DNA of 64,000 nucleotides from Rubrolithibacter danxiaensis (GTDB taxonomy: Bacteria; Bacteroidota; Bacteroidia; Sphingobacteriales; Sphingobacteriaceae): assembly GCF_047272945.1 (NCBI RefSeq), contig NZ_JBKOPS010000011.1:1-64000 (forward strand), in the 5' to 3' direction. Made by a program: the position numbers and the translations under genes. This document shows positions 22,734 to 31,785 of this stretch, in pieces. The notes beneath the pieces were generated by a model. That model did not search any database, was not told the origin of the DNA, and saw nothing but the letters and a program-made list of their open reading frames with translations. Numbering within the stretch: position 1 is the stretch's first letter; each line of letters opens with the position of its first letter.

Positions 22734-25205
22734 CTACTTCAGTATCTGGATTTCTTTAAAGTTCTTGTTGGCTTTTATCCTTACTCTTCCAAGCTCATCG
22801 AAATTAAGATCCTGTTGTGTTTCTTTTTTATCGATAATAACTTTGGAAGGTTTAAAAGGTAGTCCTATCACTTTTAACTCGTATGTTTCGTAACGTGGAG
22901 TAAATAAACCTTCTGCAGATTGCTGAATATTCATAGAACTTTCAGTTCCGTTCACTACAAATTTCTTTTCGGTATAAATATCCTGTTCGTAAGCAAATGT
23001 ATCGCCATGATCTTCAAAATAAAAAGAATTGACTTCGTAATCAGAATAATACACCTGGAAGATCTGTTCATCAATTTCCTTTTCGCCTACATACTGCATT
23101 AAAGGCCATTCTGCAATAACAGATCCTGCTTTCACAAAAATCGGCATGCTGTCTATCGGGGTTGCTACGGTATGCTCTTTTCCACCTTCCATAAGCTGGT
23201 GCGACCAGTAATCAAACCAGTTACCTTTGGGGAGGTAAACTACTTTGCTTGTTTGCCCCGGTTGCGATACCGGCGAAACTAATATCTTATCTCCAAAGGT
23301 AAATTCTTCCTCCCGGTGATGGTTAGCCACTTCCTCCTGCTCGATCATTACAACCGGGCGCAAAATTGGAAACCCATACCGGTGATTTTCCCAGAAAGCG
23401 GAATAAATATAAGGCAGCAGCCGGTATCTCAATTCAATAAACTTCCTGTTAATTGCTTCCCATTCCGGGCCGAAGCTCCAGGGCTCCCGTTCCCGTGTAT
23501 CGCCTGCAGAGTGAGCACGCATTAAAGGAGAAAAAACTCCGAATTGAATCCAGCGGGTAAAAAGTTCTGCATCCGGTTCGCCGGTAAAACCGCCAATATC
23601 TGTTCCACAAAACGAAATACCCGATACCGCCAGTCGCTGGCATTGAACAGAGCCTAATTTTAAATGTTCCCACGAAGCTACGTTATCACCTGTCCACACA
23701 GAAGAATAACGCTGCACGCCTGAATATCCCGCCCTTGTAATAGTAAAAGGACGCTTGTTTTTATGAAGTTTTTTTAATCCTTCGTACGTAGCACGAACCA
23801 TCTGCATCCCGTAAACATTGTGTGCTTTACGATGGGAACCTCTGTAGCCATCATACTGATGCCTCACATCAAGGGGGAACGTTCCAGAGCCAAAAACAGC
23901 AGGCTCGTTCATATCGTTCCAGATTCCTGCAACTCCTGCTTCCAGCAGTTCTTTAAACAGGCCACCCCACCATTCTCTGACTTCAGGGTTTGTAAAATCT
24001 GGAAACTGGCACCGGCCGGGCCAAACATGTCCTTCCATAAAATAATCATCGCTCCTGCGGCAAAAATATTTGTTCTCCCGTCCCTCACGAAAAACCCAAT
24101 AATTTCCATCTACTTTGATACCCGGATCAATAATTACCACTGTTTTAAAGCCATCATCCGAAAGTTCTTTCATCATCCTTTTCGGATCGGGAAAGTATTT
24201 CTTATTCCACGTAAAGCAGCGGTAGCCATCCATGTAATCTATATCCAGATAAATGGCATCGCAGGGAATATTACGTTTCCTGAAATTGGCAGCAATTGTT
24301 TTAACCTTATTTTCAGGATAATAGCTCCAGCGGCACTGATGAAAACCCAGCGCCCATTGAGGCGGCATCGGGTGAGTTCCTGTCAATGTATGGTACCTTT
24401 TTACTACATCCATCATCTTAGGCCCATGGATATAGTAATACTGTAATTCGCCTCCATCAGCCCAGAAACTAGTTTTATCAGATTCCTGATGGGCAAAATC
24501 AAACTGAGATTTAAAGGTATTATCAAAAAATATCCCGTAAGAAGTACCTTTATTTATTCCCACATAAAAAGGAATGGAACGGTAAAGCGGGTCCTGGCCT
24601 TTTGCAAAGGAGTACGTATCCGTATTCCAGTTAACCAGCCGGTTGCCGCGTAAATTAAAAGAAGTGGTTTTATCCCCTAATCCAAAAAAGCTTTCGTCGG
24701 GCTGGCATTTTTTGGTACAATAAACATAATACCCCCCAAAATCCACATTCTCTTCCCAATGCATGGGCACCTCATCTTCATTTATAATCTGATCGGTATT
24801 ATCAGCAAATGAAATATGAAAGTCTTTTTTTCTAATGATACAGGTGATTGTATTGGTTTCTACCCGGTAGCTTTCTGCATCTTCATCAAAAGAAAACACG
24901 GTTACTTTTTGATCGGGATGCGGTACAGCGTATGAAAATTCTTCCAGAAAAACTCCATGCGGAGCCAGTCGCACACGAATTATTTCATCACTGATAACCC
25001 GCACTGCAACCTTGGCTTCGCCATCGGTAAAAACGAAACTGTTATTATTCTGAACGTATCCGGTAACACTGGTTAAGTAATTCTTCTCTATAGGTTTTAA
25101 GCCAATAACCGGATTATTTACGTGTTGAATTCCTTCTTCTAATTCTTCTATACTAAATTCTTGTTTGGGTAATTCCTGAGCAGCGGTAATTTTCTCTTCT
25201 TCCAT
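22734..25205 (-). CDS. GH31 alpha-glucosidase
   Basis: The 823-residue GH31 enzyme releases glucose from alpha-glucans. It has an N-terminal beta-sandwich (residues about 40-260 including FFGLGDKTTSFNLRG), the barrel with the nucleophile in IWNDMNEPAVF (around residue 430), the acid/base Asp in SVWTGDNVASWEHL (around 500), and SGISFCGTDIGGF. No signal peptide is seen, so it is probably cytoplasmic and works with GlgB on intracellular glycogen or imported oligosaccharides. It is divergent from the acylase gene at 25415 across 209 bases of promoter region in which I see no clear box. Confidence 0.93.
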   Translation of the reverse strand: MEEEKITAAQELPKQEFSIEELEEGIQHVNNPVIGLKPIEKNYLTSVTGYVQNNNSFVFTDGEAKVAVRVISDEIIRVRLAPHGVFLEEFSYAVPHPDQKVTVFSFDEDAESYRVETNTITCIIRKKDFHISFADNTDQIINEDEVPMHWEENVDFGGYYVYCTKKCQPDESFFGLGDKTTSFNLRGNRLVNWNTDTYSFAKGQDPLYRSIPFYVGINKGTSYGIFFDNTFKSQFDFAHQESDKTSFWADGGELQYYYIHGPKMMDVVKRYHTLTGTHPMPPQWALGFHQCRWSYYPENKVKTIAANFRKRNIPCDAIYLDIDYMDGYRCFTWNKKYFPDPKRMMKELSDDGFKTVVIIDPGIKVDGNYWVFREGRENKYFCRRSDDYFMEGHVWPGRCQFPDFTNPEVREWWGGLFKELLEAGVAGIWNDMNEPAVFGSGTFPLDVRHQYDGYRGSHRKAHNVYGMQMVRATYEGLKKLHKNKRPFTITRAGYSGVQRYSSVWTGDNVASWEHLKLGSVQCQRLAVSGISFCGTDIGGFTGEPDAELFTRWIQFGVFSPLMRAHSAGDTREREPWSFGPEWEAINRKFIELRYRLLPYIYSAFWENHRYGFPILRPVVMIEQEEVANHHREEEFTFGDKILVSPVSQPGQTSKVVYLPKGNWFDYWSHQLMEGGKEHTVATPIDSMPIFVKAGSVIAEWPLMQYVGEKEIDEQIFQVYYSDYEVNSFYFEDHGDTFAYEQDIYTEKKFVVNGTESSMNIQQSAEGLFTPRYETYELKVIGLPFKPSKVIIDKKETQQDLNFDELGRVRIKANKNFKEIQILK

Positions 25206-25414
25206 TATTTATCTTATACTAAAGCTCATCGTCCAGCAGATGTTCAATAAGCAGCAAAATTTAAAGCACTAAATCTACAAAATAGCATAGCTTTATTCGT
25301 ATAAATTTATTCACAGTTACAAAAGATATAAACAGAATTAAATAACGAATGTCTCTGCCCCTTTTGTCAACTTAAAAGTTTTGCTTTACTTAGATTCGGA
25401 AATCACATTCTGTA

Positions 25415-27847
25415 ATGAAAACAACTAAAGCTGTTTTATTCGCTCTTTTTGCTGTTGGCCTTCTGATAACTTTAAATACTAAAATCGGCAGTGTTCCTCC
25501 AGCCGGAAAGTTTTTAAATCCCTTCGGTGGATTCTGGCAGAATGCAGAATCAGGAAATAAGGATGAACGCACAATTGAAATTCCGGAAGTAAAGGGAAAC
25601 GTAAAGATTTTGTTCGATCAGCATCGTATACCGCACATTTTCGCTCAGAATGATTACGATTTGTATTTCACCCAGGGATACGTTACTGCAAAGGATCGTT
25701 TATGGCAAATGGATTTTCAGACACGATTTGCAGCGGGCAGACTTTCGGAAGTTGTAGGCGAAAAAGCGCTGGAGCTTGACAAATATCAAAGGCGCCTGGG
25801 AATGACTTTTGGGGCTGAAAAAATGATAGAGGCATTAAAAAGAAATCCAAAAATTGAAGCAATTACACAAGCATACGCTGATGGGGTAAATGCCTACATA
25901 CATTCGCTAAAGCCGGAAGATTATCCTATCGAATTTAAAATACTGGATTACAAACCTGAAGAATGGAAAACCCTGAATACGGCACTGCTGCTTAAACTGA
26001 TGTCAGCCACGTTGACCAGCGGCTCTGATGAGCTGTACATGACCAATGTGCTGAATAAATATGGTGCAGATGTAGTAAAAGACCTTTTTCCCGATTATCC
26101 TTTTCGGGAAGATCCAGTGATTCCTACCGGCACTAAATGGAATTTCAAACCGCTGCCGATCCCGGAAGCACCTTCCGTTCCGGACAGGACAAGTTATCAC
26201 AAAACAAAACAAAAAGAAGAAGGTATTGGAAGCAATAACTGGGCAATTGCCGGCAGTAAATCGGCAACTGGTTTTCCGATACTTGCAAACGATCCGCACC
26301 TCGACTTAACATTACCCGCTATCTGGTACCAGGTACAAATGACGGCACCTGGTGTTAATGTATATGGGGTTTCCATTCCGGGGGCTCCATGTGTAATTAT
26401 AGGATTTAACCAGCAGGTTGCATGGGGAGTAACGAATGTTGGAGCAGATGTTTTAGATTGGTACTCCGTTCAATTTAAAGACAATGCCAAACAGGAATAC
26501 TGGTATAACAACAAATGGAATCCGTTAAAAAAACGAATAGAAACAATTAGCATAAGAGGCGGGAAAACTGTTCAGGATACGGTATTATACACCCATCACG
26601 GGCCTATTGTGTATCTTGAAAAACAAAAACCTGAAAACTTTGCTAAAGTTAAAAATGTTCCGGTTGGTGATGCTTTAAAATGGGTAGCGCATCTTCCTTC
26701 TGAAGATCTGAATACTTTTTATTTATTAAACCGGGCTCAAAACTACGATGATTACAGAAAAGCATTAACCTATTACACTGCCCCGGCTCAGAATTTCGTT
26801 TTTGCAAGCGCTGATAATGATATTGCAATAACTCCCAACGGCTATTTTCCCTTAAAATATAAAGATCAGGGTAAATTTATCCTTGACGGAAGCCTTCCTC
26901 AAAATGACTGGCACGGACGCATTCCGGCAGACCAAAACCCTACAGTAAAAAATCCTCCCCGCGGCTTTGTAAGTTCTGCCAATCAGTCTTCCACAGATCC
27001 TTCTTATCCGTATTATATTAATTGGGAATTTTCAGGTTATGAGCGTGCAAAACGCATAAATAACCGACTTACTGTTATGAGTAAAGCTACTGCCGACAGT
27101 TTACGGATTTTACAAAATGATGCCTACAGCGTTTTAGCTGAAAACGTTCTTGAAAATTTAATCAGCTCGATCAATCCCGAAAAACTTAACGCTTCTGAAC
27201 GTGAAGCTTTGCATATCATAAAAAAATGGAATCGTTTTTTCAATGCAAGTGAAATCGGAGCAAGTATTTTTGATATCTGGAATAAAGATCTGTTTAAGAG
27301 GATATGGGACGATGAATTTGGTTCGGAACAAACACCCATGCGTTATCCATCGCGTGACAGAACGGTTGAAATGGTATTGAATGAGCCGGACGCACGTTGG
27401 TTCGACAATATAAAGACGCCCCATAAAGAAACAAAGGAAGATGATGTGCTTGCATCTTTTAAACTTGCTGTCGATAGCCTGGAACGACGTTTCGGACCAA
27501 TAAGCAAAGAATGGCAATGGGGAAATGCAAAAGGCAGCAACGTGCCGCATCTGGCAAAAATAAAAGGTTTCGGATCTGAAATTTTAAAAATAGGCGGCTC
27601 AAAATATTCGGTGAATGCATTAGGCGAAAGCAACGGGCCATCCTGGAGAATGGTAGTTGCCTTAGGAAAAGAGCCCAAAGGATTTGGTATTTTTCCCGGA
27701 GGGCAATCGGGTAACCCGGGCAGCTTTTATTATAACGACATGATCGGCACCTGGGCAAACGGAAAGTTAGACGAGCTTGTTTTTCTTCATTCTCCGGATG
27801 AAAAGCCGCAGCAAATAAAAACTCATTGGATCATCCAAAAGAAATAA
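25415..27847 (+). CDS. Penicillin acylase family (S45) N-terminal nucleophile hydrolase
   Basis: The 810-residue precursor has an N-terminal signal or anchor (VLFALFAVGLLITL, 7-20), an alpha chain with FDQHRIPHIFAQND and GYVTAKDRLWQMDFQTRFAAGRLSE, a spacer, and a beta chain that starts at Ser273 in IGSNNWAIAG, the autocatalytic N-terminal nucleophile. Asn in NDPHLDLTLPAIWY and the C-terminal FGIFPGGQSGNPGS are also conserved. It acts in the periplasm as an amidase; penicillins, acyl-homoserine lactones or peptides are all possible substrates. It stands alone on the + strand upstream of the YefM-YoeB pair (51-base gap). Confidence 0.9.
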   Translation: MKTTKAVLFALFAVGLLITLNTKIGSVPPAGKFLNPFGGFWQNAESGNKDERTIEIPEVKGNVKILFDQHRIPHIFAQNDYDLYFTQGYVTAKDRLWQMDFQTRFAAGRLSEVVGEKALELDKYQRRLGMTFGAEKMIEALKRNPKIEAITQAYADGVNAYIHSLKPEDYPIEFKILDYKPEEWKTLNTALLLKLMSATLTSGSDELYMTNVLNKYGADVVKDLFPDYPFREDPVIPTGTKWNFKPLPIPEAPSVPDRTSYHKTKQKEEGIGSNNWAIAGSKSATGFPILANDPHLDLTLPAIWYQVQMTAPGVNVYGVSIPGAPCVIIGFNQQVAWGVTNVGADVLDWYSVQFKDNAKQEYWYNNKWNPLKKRIETISIRGGKTVQDTVLYTHHGPIVYLEKQKPENFAKVKNVPVGDALKWVAHLPSEDLNTFYLLNRAQNYDDYRKALTYYTAPAQNFVFASADNDIAITPNGYFPLKYKDQGKFILDGSLPQNDWHGRIPADQNPTVKNPPRGFVSSANQSSTDPSYPYYINWEFSGYERAKRINNRLTVMSKATADSLRILQNDAYSVLAENVLENLISSINPEKLNASEREALHIIKKWNRFFNASEIGASIFDIWNKDLFKRIWDDEFGSEQTPMRYPSRDRTVEMVLNEPDARWFDNIKTPHKETKEDDVLASFKLAVDSLERRFGPISKEWQWGNAKGSNVPHLAKIKGFGSEILKIGGSKYSVNALGESNGPSWRMVVALGKEPKGFGIFPGGQSGNPGSFYYNDMIGTWANGKLDELVFLHSPDEKPQQIKTHWIIQKK

Positions 27848-27898
27848 AATAAACGTACAACATTCTGTACTTTTATTGTTATCTTTATAAAAAGTGCG

Positions 27899-28153
27899 AT
27901 GGAAATAACAACATATACCGCTTTCAGACAGCGAATGAAATCTTTTCTGGACAGAGTGCTTGAAAATCACACTCCACTTTTTGTTACCAGGCCTAATAGT
28001 GAGGATGTGGTTGTAATTTCTAAGTCTGATTATGAAAGCATGCAGGAAACCTTTTATCTGCTTAAAAATCCTCAAAATGCAATTCGATTATTAAGAGGGA
28101 TTGAAGAATATGAAAAAGGAGCAGGACAGGAAAGAAAGCTTATTGAGGAATGA
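27899..28153 (+). CDS. yefM: YefM-family antitoxin
   Basis: The 84-residue Phd/YefM antitoxin begins MEITTYTAFRQRMKSFLDRV and has the DNA-binding strand-helix pattern VTRPNSEDVVVISKSDYESMQET, followed by an extended acidic C-terminal toxin-binding tail (GIEEYEKGAGQERKLIEE). It represses its operon and neutralises YoeB. Its stop overlaps the toxin start by four bases (ATGA), so translation is coupled. The -7-like TTATCTTTA at about 27884 may be its promoter. Confidence 0.93.
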   Translation: MEITTYTAFRQRMKSFLDRVLENHTPLFVTRPNSEDVVVISKSDYESMQETFYLLKNPQNAIRLLRGIEEYEKGAGQERKLIEE

Positions 28154-28404
28154 GAATTATTTTTCTTAGTCTGGCATGGGAAGACTATTTATACTGGCAG
28201 GGCATAGACAGAACACTGCTTAAAAAGATTAATTCGTTAATAAAAGAAATAGAAAGTACACCGTTTGAAGGAACCGGAAAACCGGAATTACTGAAACATA
28301 ATCTTGCCGGATGGTGGTCGAGAAGAATAAATCTGGAGCACCGCTTGGTTTATAAAGTAGAAAATGATTCCATCATCATCCTACAATGTCGTTATCACTA
28401 TTAA
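28150..28404 (+). CDS. yoeB: YoeB-family toxin (ribosome-dependent endoribonuclease)
   Basis: The 84-residue toxin matches Escherichia coli YoeB in length and in catalytic residues: Glu46 (GKPELL), Arg65 (EHRLVY), His83 and Tyr84 (CRYHY at the C-terminus). GTGKPELLKHNL and WWSRRIN are family hallmarks. It cleaves mRNA at the ribosomal A site when free of YefM. All key residues are intact, so the module is probably active. It is followed after 9 bases by a small membrane protein gene, perhaps by chance. Confidence 0.95.
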   Translation: MRIIFLSLAWEDYLYWQGIDRTLLKKINSLIKEIESTPFEGTGKPELLKHNLAGWWSRRINLEHRLVYKVENDSIIILQCRYHY

Positions 28405-28413
28405 AATAAAATC

Positions 28414-28764
28414 ATGATATTCATTTTAATACTTTTTGCGTCCCTCATTCTCCAGCTCTTTTTACCCTGGTGGATAATAGGGCCGGTAGCTTTCGGTTTC
28501 GCTGCCTGGAAAGCTTACAACGGCGCCCACGCATTTCGATCTGGCTTCTCCGCAATATTTGTGTTGTGGATAGTGATGGGATTAGTAAAAACACTTCCTA
28601 ATGAAAATATCCTGGCCAATCGTGTAGGGCAAATGTTTATGCTGCCGGATTTTTCATTTAACTGGATTATTATGCTTCTTATTTCCGGAATTATAGGCGG
28701 AGTAGCTGCAGGCTTTTCGGCTCTTGCGGGGTTTTATTTTCGCAATGCCATCAGTCGTGATTGA
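28414..28764 (+). CDS. Small membrane protein of unknown function
   Basis: The 116-residue protein has three probable membrane segments: residues 1-31 (IFILILFASLILQLFLPWW..), 45-60 (FSAIFVLWIVMGLV) and 82-108 (FNWIIMLLISGIIGGVAAGF). A conserved-looking WKAYNGAHAFRSGF loop separates the first two. I do not recognise a family name, although similar short proteins are frequent in Bacteroidota beside the LuxE-like gene that follows. The stop overlaps the region where the next gene begins, so the two are likely coexpressed. Confidence 0.65.
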   Translation: MIFILILFASLILQLFLPWWIIGPVAFGFAAWKAYNGAHAFRSGFSAIFVLWIVMGLVKTLPNENILANRVGQMFMLPDFSFNWIIMLLISGIIGGVAAGFSALAGFYFRNAISRD

Positions 28765-28778
28765 TTACCAATCCTTCT

Positions 28779-28786
28779 TATATTTG
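28779..28786 (+). promoter_or_regulatory. -7 promoter box TATATTTG before the LuxE-like gene
   Basis: An exact TAnnTTTG ends 4 bases before the GTG at 28791. A TTG at 28761-28763 is only 15 bases upstream, short of the usual spacing. If used, the transcript would start at or beside the GTG, which supports that start. Confidence 0.35.
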
Positions 28787-28790
28787 CCCC

Positions 28791-29771
28791 GTGAATGCGG
28801 AAACAGAACAGGTATTTTCAATTAAATCTTCGGAAGAATTCAGAGAAGCAGCCTTATCAGTCTTCAACTACCAGGTATCTAATTGCCCGGTGTATAAAGA
28901 ATTTGTTAAAGGGCTAAGAATCGATCCATGGTCGGTAAATGAAATAACACAAATCCCCTTTCTTCCGGTAGAATTTTTTAAAACGCAGGATATAATTACA
29001 GAAAACAATAAACCTGAAATAGTATTCTCCAGTTCCGGAACGACCGGAATGACTCAGAGCAGGCATCTGGTGGCGGATGTAAGCATCTATGAAAAAAGCT
29101 TCAGAAAAGGGTTTAAATATTTTTACGGAGATATACGTTCTTATACCATACTGGCTTTACTTCCCTCGTACCAGGAAAGGGAAGGTTCGTCGCTTATTTA
29201 CATGGTGGATGACCTGATTGAGAAAAGCGAAAATCAAAAAAGCGGGTATTTTCTGTATAATCACGATGACCTTTTTCAAACCCTGCTCACTTTAAAAACA
29301 GAGAAAAAACCAACCATTTTAATCGGTGTAACATATGCTCTACTGGATTTTATTGAAAACTTTCGAATTGATTTCCTGGAACTTATTGTGATGGAAACAG
29401 GAGGCATGAAAGGAAAACGCACAGAAATGATCCGTGAAGAACTTCATAATATATTGTGTGCAGGTTTCGGTGTTAATGCCATTCATTCTGAATACGGAAT
29501 GACCGAGCTCCTCTCACAGGCATATTCAAAAGGAAAAGGAATTTTTGAATGTCCGCCATGGATGCAGGTACTGGTAAGAGACATTAACGATCCGTTTACA
29601 TTTCTGCTAGAAGGCAAAACGGGCGGGATTAATATTATCGACCTTGCAAATATCAATTCCTGTTCTTTTATAGCAACTCAGGACTTAGGAAAATGCACGG
29701 GAAAAACATTTGAAATATCCGGGCGATTTGATAACAGTGATATCCGGGGCTGTAATTTACTGGTTCAATAA
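28791..29771 (+). CDS. LuxE/PaaK-family acyl-activating protein (acyl-protein synthetase-like)
   Basis: The 326-residue protein is an adenylate-forming enzyme related to LuxE acyl-protein synthetase and PaaK. SSSGTTG (about residues 80-86 of the mature frame) is the P-loop-like motif; LLPSYQEREGSSLIYMVDDLI and HSEYGMTELLSQAYSKG are family stretches. It should activate a fatty acid or other carboxylate. The window has no luxCD-like partners. In Bacteroidota such genes are common near lipid or cell-envelope genes. GTG 28791 was chosen over TTG 28761, which precedes the promoter box. Confidence 0.75.
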   Translation: MNAETEQVFSIKSSEEFREAALSVFNYQVSNCPVYKEFVKGLRIDPWSVNEITQIPFLPVEFFKTQDIITENNKPEIVFSSSGTTGMTQSRHLVADVSIYEKSFRKGFKYFYGDIRSYTILALLPSYQEREGSSLIYMVDDLIEKSENQKSGYFLYNHDDLFQTLLTLKTEKKPTILIGVTYALLDFIENFRIDFLELIVMETGGMKGKRTEMIREELHNILCAGFGVNAIHSEYGMTELLSQAYSKGKGIFECPPWMQVLVRDINDPFTFLLEGKTGGINIIDLANINSCSFIATQDLGKCTGKTFEISGRFDNSDIRGCNLLVQ

Positions 29772-29817
29772 AAGGATTTCCTGACATTTTACAGATATTT
29801 TAACCCCTGATGTTCAG

Positions 29818-29825
29818 TATATTTG
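29818..29825 (+). promoter_or_regulatory. -7 promoter box TATATTTG before the L,D-transpeptidase gene
   Basis: Exact TAnnTTTG 75 bases before ATG 29901. No TTG is found at the usual distance upstream (about 19-21 bases), so the -33 element is weak. A leader of about 70 bases would result. Confidence 0.4.
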
Positions 29826-29900
29826 TATAACAAAATTCTACAGCCCACGTATAATTTTCTACCAATTAAAAACGTTATCAATCACTTAAGTAAAACATTT

Positions 29901-30722
29901 ATGAGAAGGAAGTCACTAGCAGGAATTTGTGCAACTATGTTTTTACTGGGAGTATCAGCTTTGAGCTGGGTTCCCGCCGATTTTAATAAAACCGATAACA
30001 CCAAAACTACAGGTGTTACTATCAACAATACAGAAATTAATAAAAAACATGAAGCTTCAAACCTTCAGCTTTTTACAGATTATATAAACAATATTTATAC
30101 AGAAGCGGGATTAAGCAGCAGCAATTTAGACGGGAAAGTTTTCAGAAAAGCAGTAACGGGATATTACAACCTGAAAAGCAAAAACCTTTTATCAGCGAAC
30201 AGACAAATTGTAACTATTGTTGATTTTAACAGATCAAGCCGCACTAAACGTTTATGGATCATAGATCTGGAGAACAAAAAACTTTTGTTTAATACTTTAG
30301 TTGCTCACGGACAAGGAAGCGGCGAGGATATGGCGACGGATTTTTCAAATGTGGCTGAGTCTCATCAAAGCAGTCTTGGTTTCTATGTTACTACCGATAT
30401 TTATTATGGCAAACACGGCCGTTCGTTAAAGCTGGACGGTATGGATACAAACTTTAACACAAATGCCCTAGACCGTTCTGTGGTTGTGCATGGAGCAGAA
30501 TATGTAAGCCAAGGTTTTATCAATCAGCACGGCCGACTGGGAAGAAGCTACGGATGTCCGGCTGTTCCTGTTGAATTTACAAACCAGATCATAGATACCA
30601 TTAAAGATAATACCTGTTTGTTTATTAATGGCCCGTCAGATACTTATAATTCTTCCTACTTAAACATAGATACGGCTGTTGAAAATTTTATAAAAGCAGA
30701 CACTAAGATTGCGGTGTTATAA
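29901..30722 (+). CDS. Murein L,D-transpeptidase catalytic-domain family protein (YkuD_2 type)
   Basis: With the ATG at 29901 the 273-residue protein starts with basic residues and a signal segment (AGICATMFLLGVSALSW). The catalytic module has VHGAEYVSQGFINQHGRLGR and the nucleophilic cysteine in SYGCPAVP. It belongs to the PF13645-type group with an N-terminal helical domain (ADYINNIYTEAGL-like) and would remodel peptidoglycan crosslinks or act in the periplasm. A TTG-initiated extension of 26 codons is open but overlaps the promoter box. It is followed by a strong terminator. Confidence 0.88.
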   Translation: MRRKSLAGICATMFLLGVSALSWVPADFNKTDNTKTTGVTINNTEINKKHEASNLQLFTDYINNIYTEAGLSSSNLDGKVFRKAVTGYYNLKSKNLLSANRQIVTIVDFNRSSRTKRLWIIDLENKKLLFNTLVAHGQGSGEDMATDFSNVAESHQSSLGFYVTTDIYYGKHGRSLKLDGMDTNFNTNALDRSVVVHGAEYVSQGFINQHGRLGRSYGCPAVPVEFTNQIIDTIKDNTCLFINGPSDTYNSSYLNIDTAVENFIKADTKIAVL

Positions 30723-30746
30723 TAGTTCATACTATATTTTTAAAAT

Positions 30747-30774
30747 GAAAAAGCGGTATTTATACCGCTTTTTC
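30747..30774. terminator. Rho-independent terminator
   Basis: GAAAAAGCGGTA and TACCGCTTTTTC pair perfectly around TTTA. A-run on one side and T-run on the other let it work on both strands, between the L,D-transpeptidase gene and the convergent hydrolase gene. Confidence 0.9.
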
Positions 30775-30834
30775 TATATATATAAGTCTTGCCGGAACAG
30801 GTTAGAAACCGCCCTGGATTTACAGACGTTTGTT

Positions 30835-31755
30835 CTATGTTAATTTAACTTTGAAATACTTCTTTAGATAAGCATTAATTGCAGTTTCAAGATCCTGCTT
30901 AGCTTCAATAAATGGAAGATGGCCAACATCTGCTTTGTAAAGCATCATCTTTTTAAATTTCATTAGTTTATAGTGTTCCGGGCCAATGGCATAATCGGTA
31001 TTACCGCTAAATACAAGTACAGGAACTTTTATTGAAACTGTCAATGGGGCAAAATTTTGAAAGTACTCCGGGTAATCATTTACGCTGGAAGAAAAATCGC
31101 CATTCCAGTTTTCAATGCGGTTCATAACTGAATCCATCGTATCGGAAGATGATTTTTCGCGGTAAAATAATTTATATACGTTTTCACCCAATAAATTCAT
31201 GCACCTGCCCATTTTTTGCATGGGTTTAAGCGTAGTATCATTTACAAAAGAGAAGTCCTGGCCCTTCGTATGATTTTTTGTGTATTCGATAGTACCCTTT
31301 AACGATTCACTTATATTAATGGTAGTGTTCAGCATAATCATCCCGCTCACCGCATTCGGATATTTGGCTGCGTAAGCCGTTTGTATCCCACCTCCAAACG
31401 AATGCCCAAGTACTATCCATTTATCAATATTTAAGGCACTGCGTACTTCTTCAAAATCTTTAAGCATCCTGTCCATCGAATAATCTTTATTTTTCGGGCT
31501 GGATGACCTGCTTACACCACGCTGATCCAGGTAAATCATCTGCATGTGCTGTTCAAGCATATTTCCACTAAAAGCTTCGAGCCAGTAGGCTCCTGAACCA
31601 GGACCACCATGGATATACAAACAAGGAATTCCCTTTCCTTTTACAGTGACAAAAAGTTCTACACCATCGCTGGTAAGAATCCTTTTTTCTTCAGCTTTTA
31701 AAACCGGGATAGTTATAACAAAAAGTAGTATCAGGGTATAAATTTGTCGTTTCAT
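30835..31755 (-). CDS. Secreted alpha/beta hydrolase (proline iminopeptidase-like)
   Basis: The 306-residue protein starts with a signal peptide (YTLILLFVITIPVLKA). The core has the motif LYIHGGPGSGAYW, DQRGVSRSS, the nucleophile serine in GHSFGGG and the acid/base pair in SGNTDYAIGPE and DVGHLPF. The HGGPG...DQRG pattern is that of S33 prolyl aminopeptidases and related epoxide-type hydrolases. The ATG at 31755 directly precedes the signal; one six codons upstream is also possible. It is 12 bases downstream of galM but is not an obvious sugar gene. Confidence 0.82.
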   Translation of the reverse strand: MKRQIYTLILLFVITIPVLKAEEKRILTSDGVELFVTVKGKGIPCLYIHGGPGSGAYWLEAFSGNMLEQHMQMIYLDQRGVSRSSSPKNKDYSMDRMLKDFEEVRSALNIDKWIVLGHSFGGGIQTAYAAKYPNAVSGMIMLNTTINISESLKGTIEYTKNHTKGQDFSFVNDTTLKPMQKMGRCMNLLGENVYKLFYREKSSSDTMDSVMNRIENWNGDFSSSVNDYPEYFQNFAPLTVSIKVPVLVFSGNTDYAIGPEHYKLMKFKKMMLYKADVGHLPFIEAKQDLETAINAYLKKYFKVKLT

Positions 31756-31785
31756 GCAACTATGACGACTCATTTTTATACCAGG

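Noticed and set aside
23820..24446. Long open frame (about 208 codons) antisense to the GH31 gene
   Set aside because: Fully inside a strongly supported gene on the other strand; no recognisable domain.
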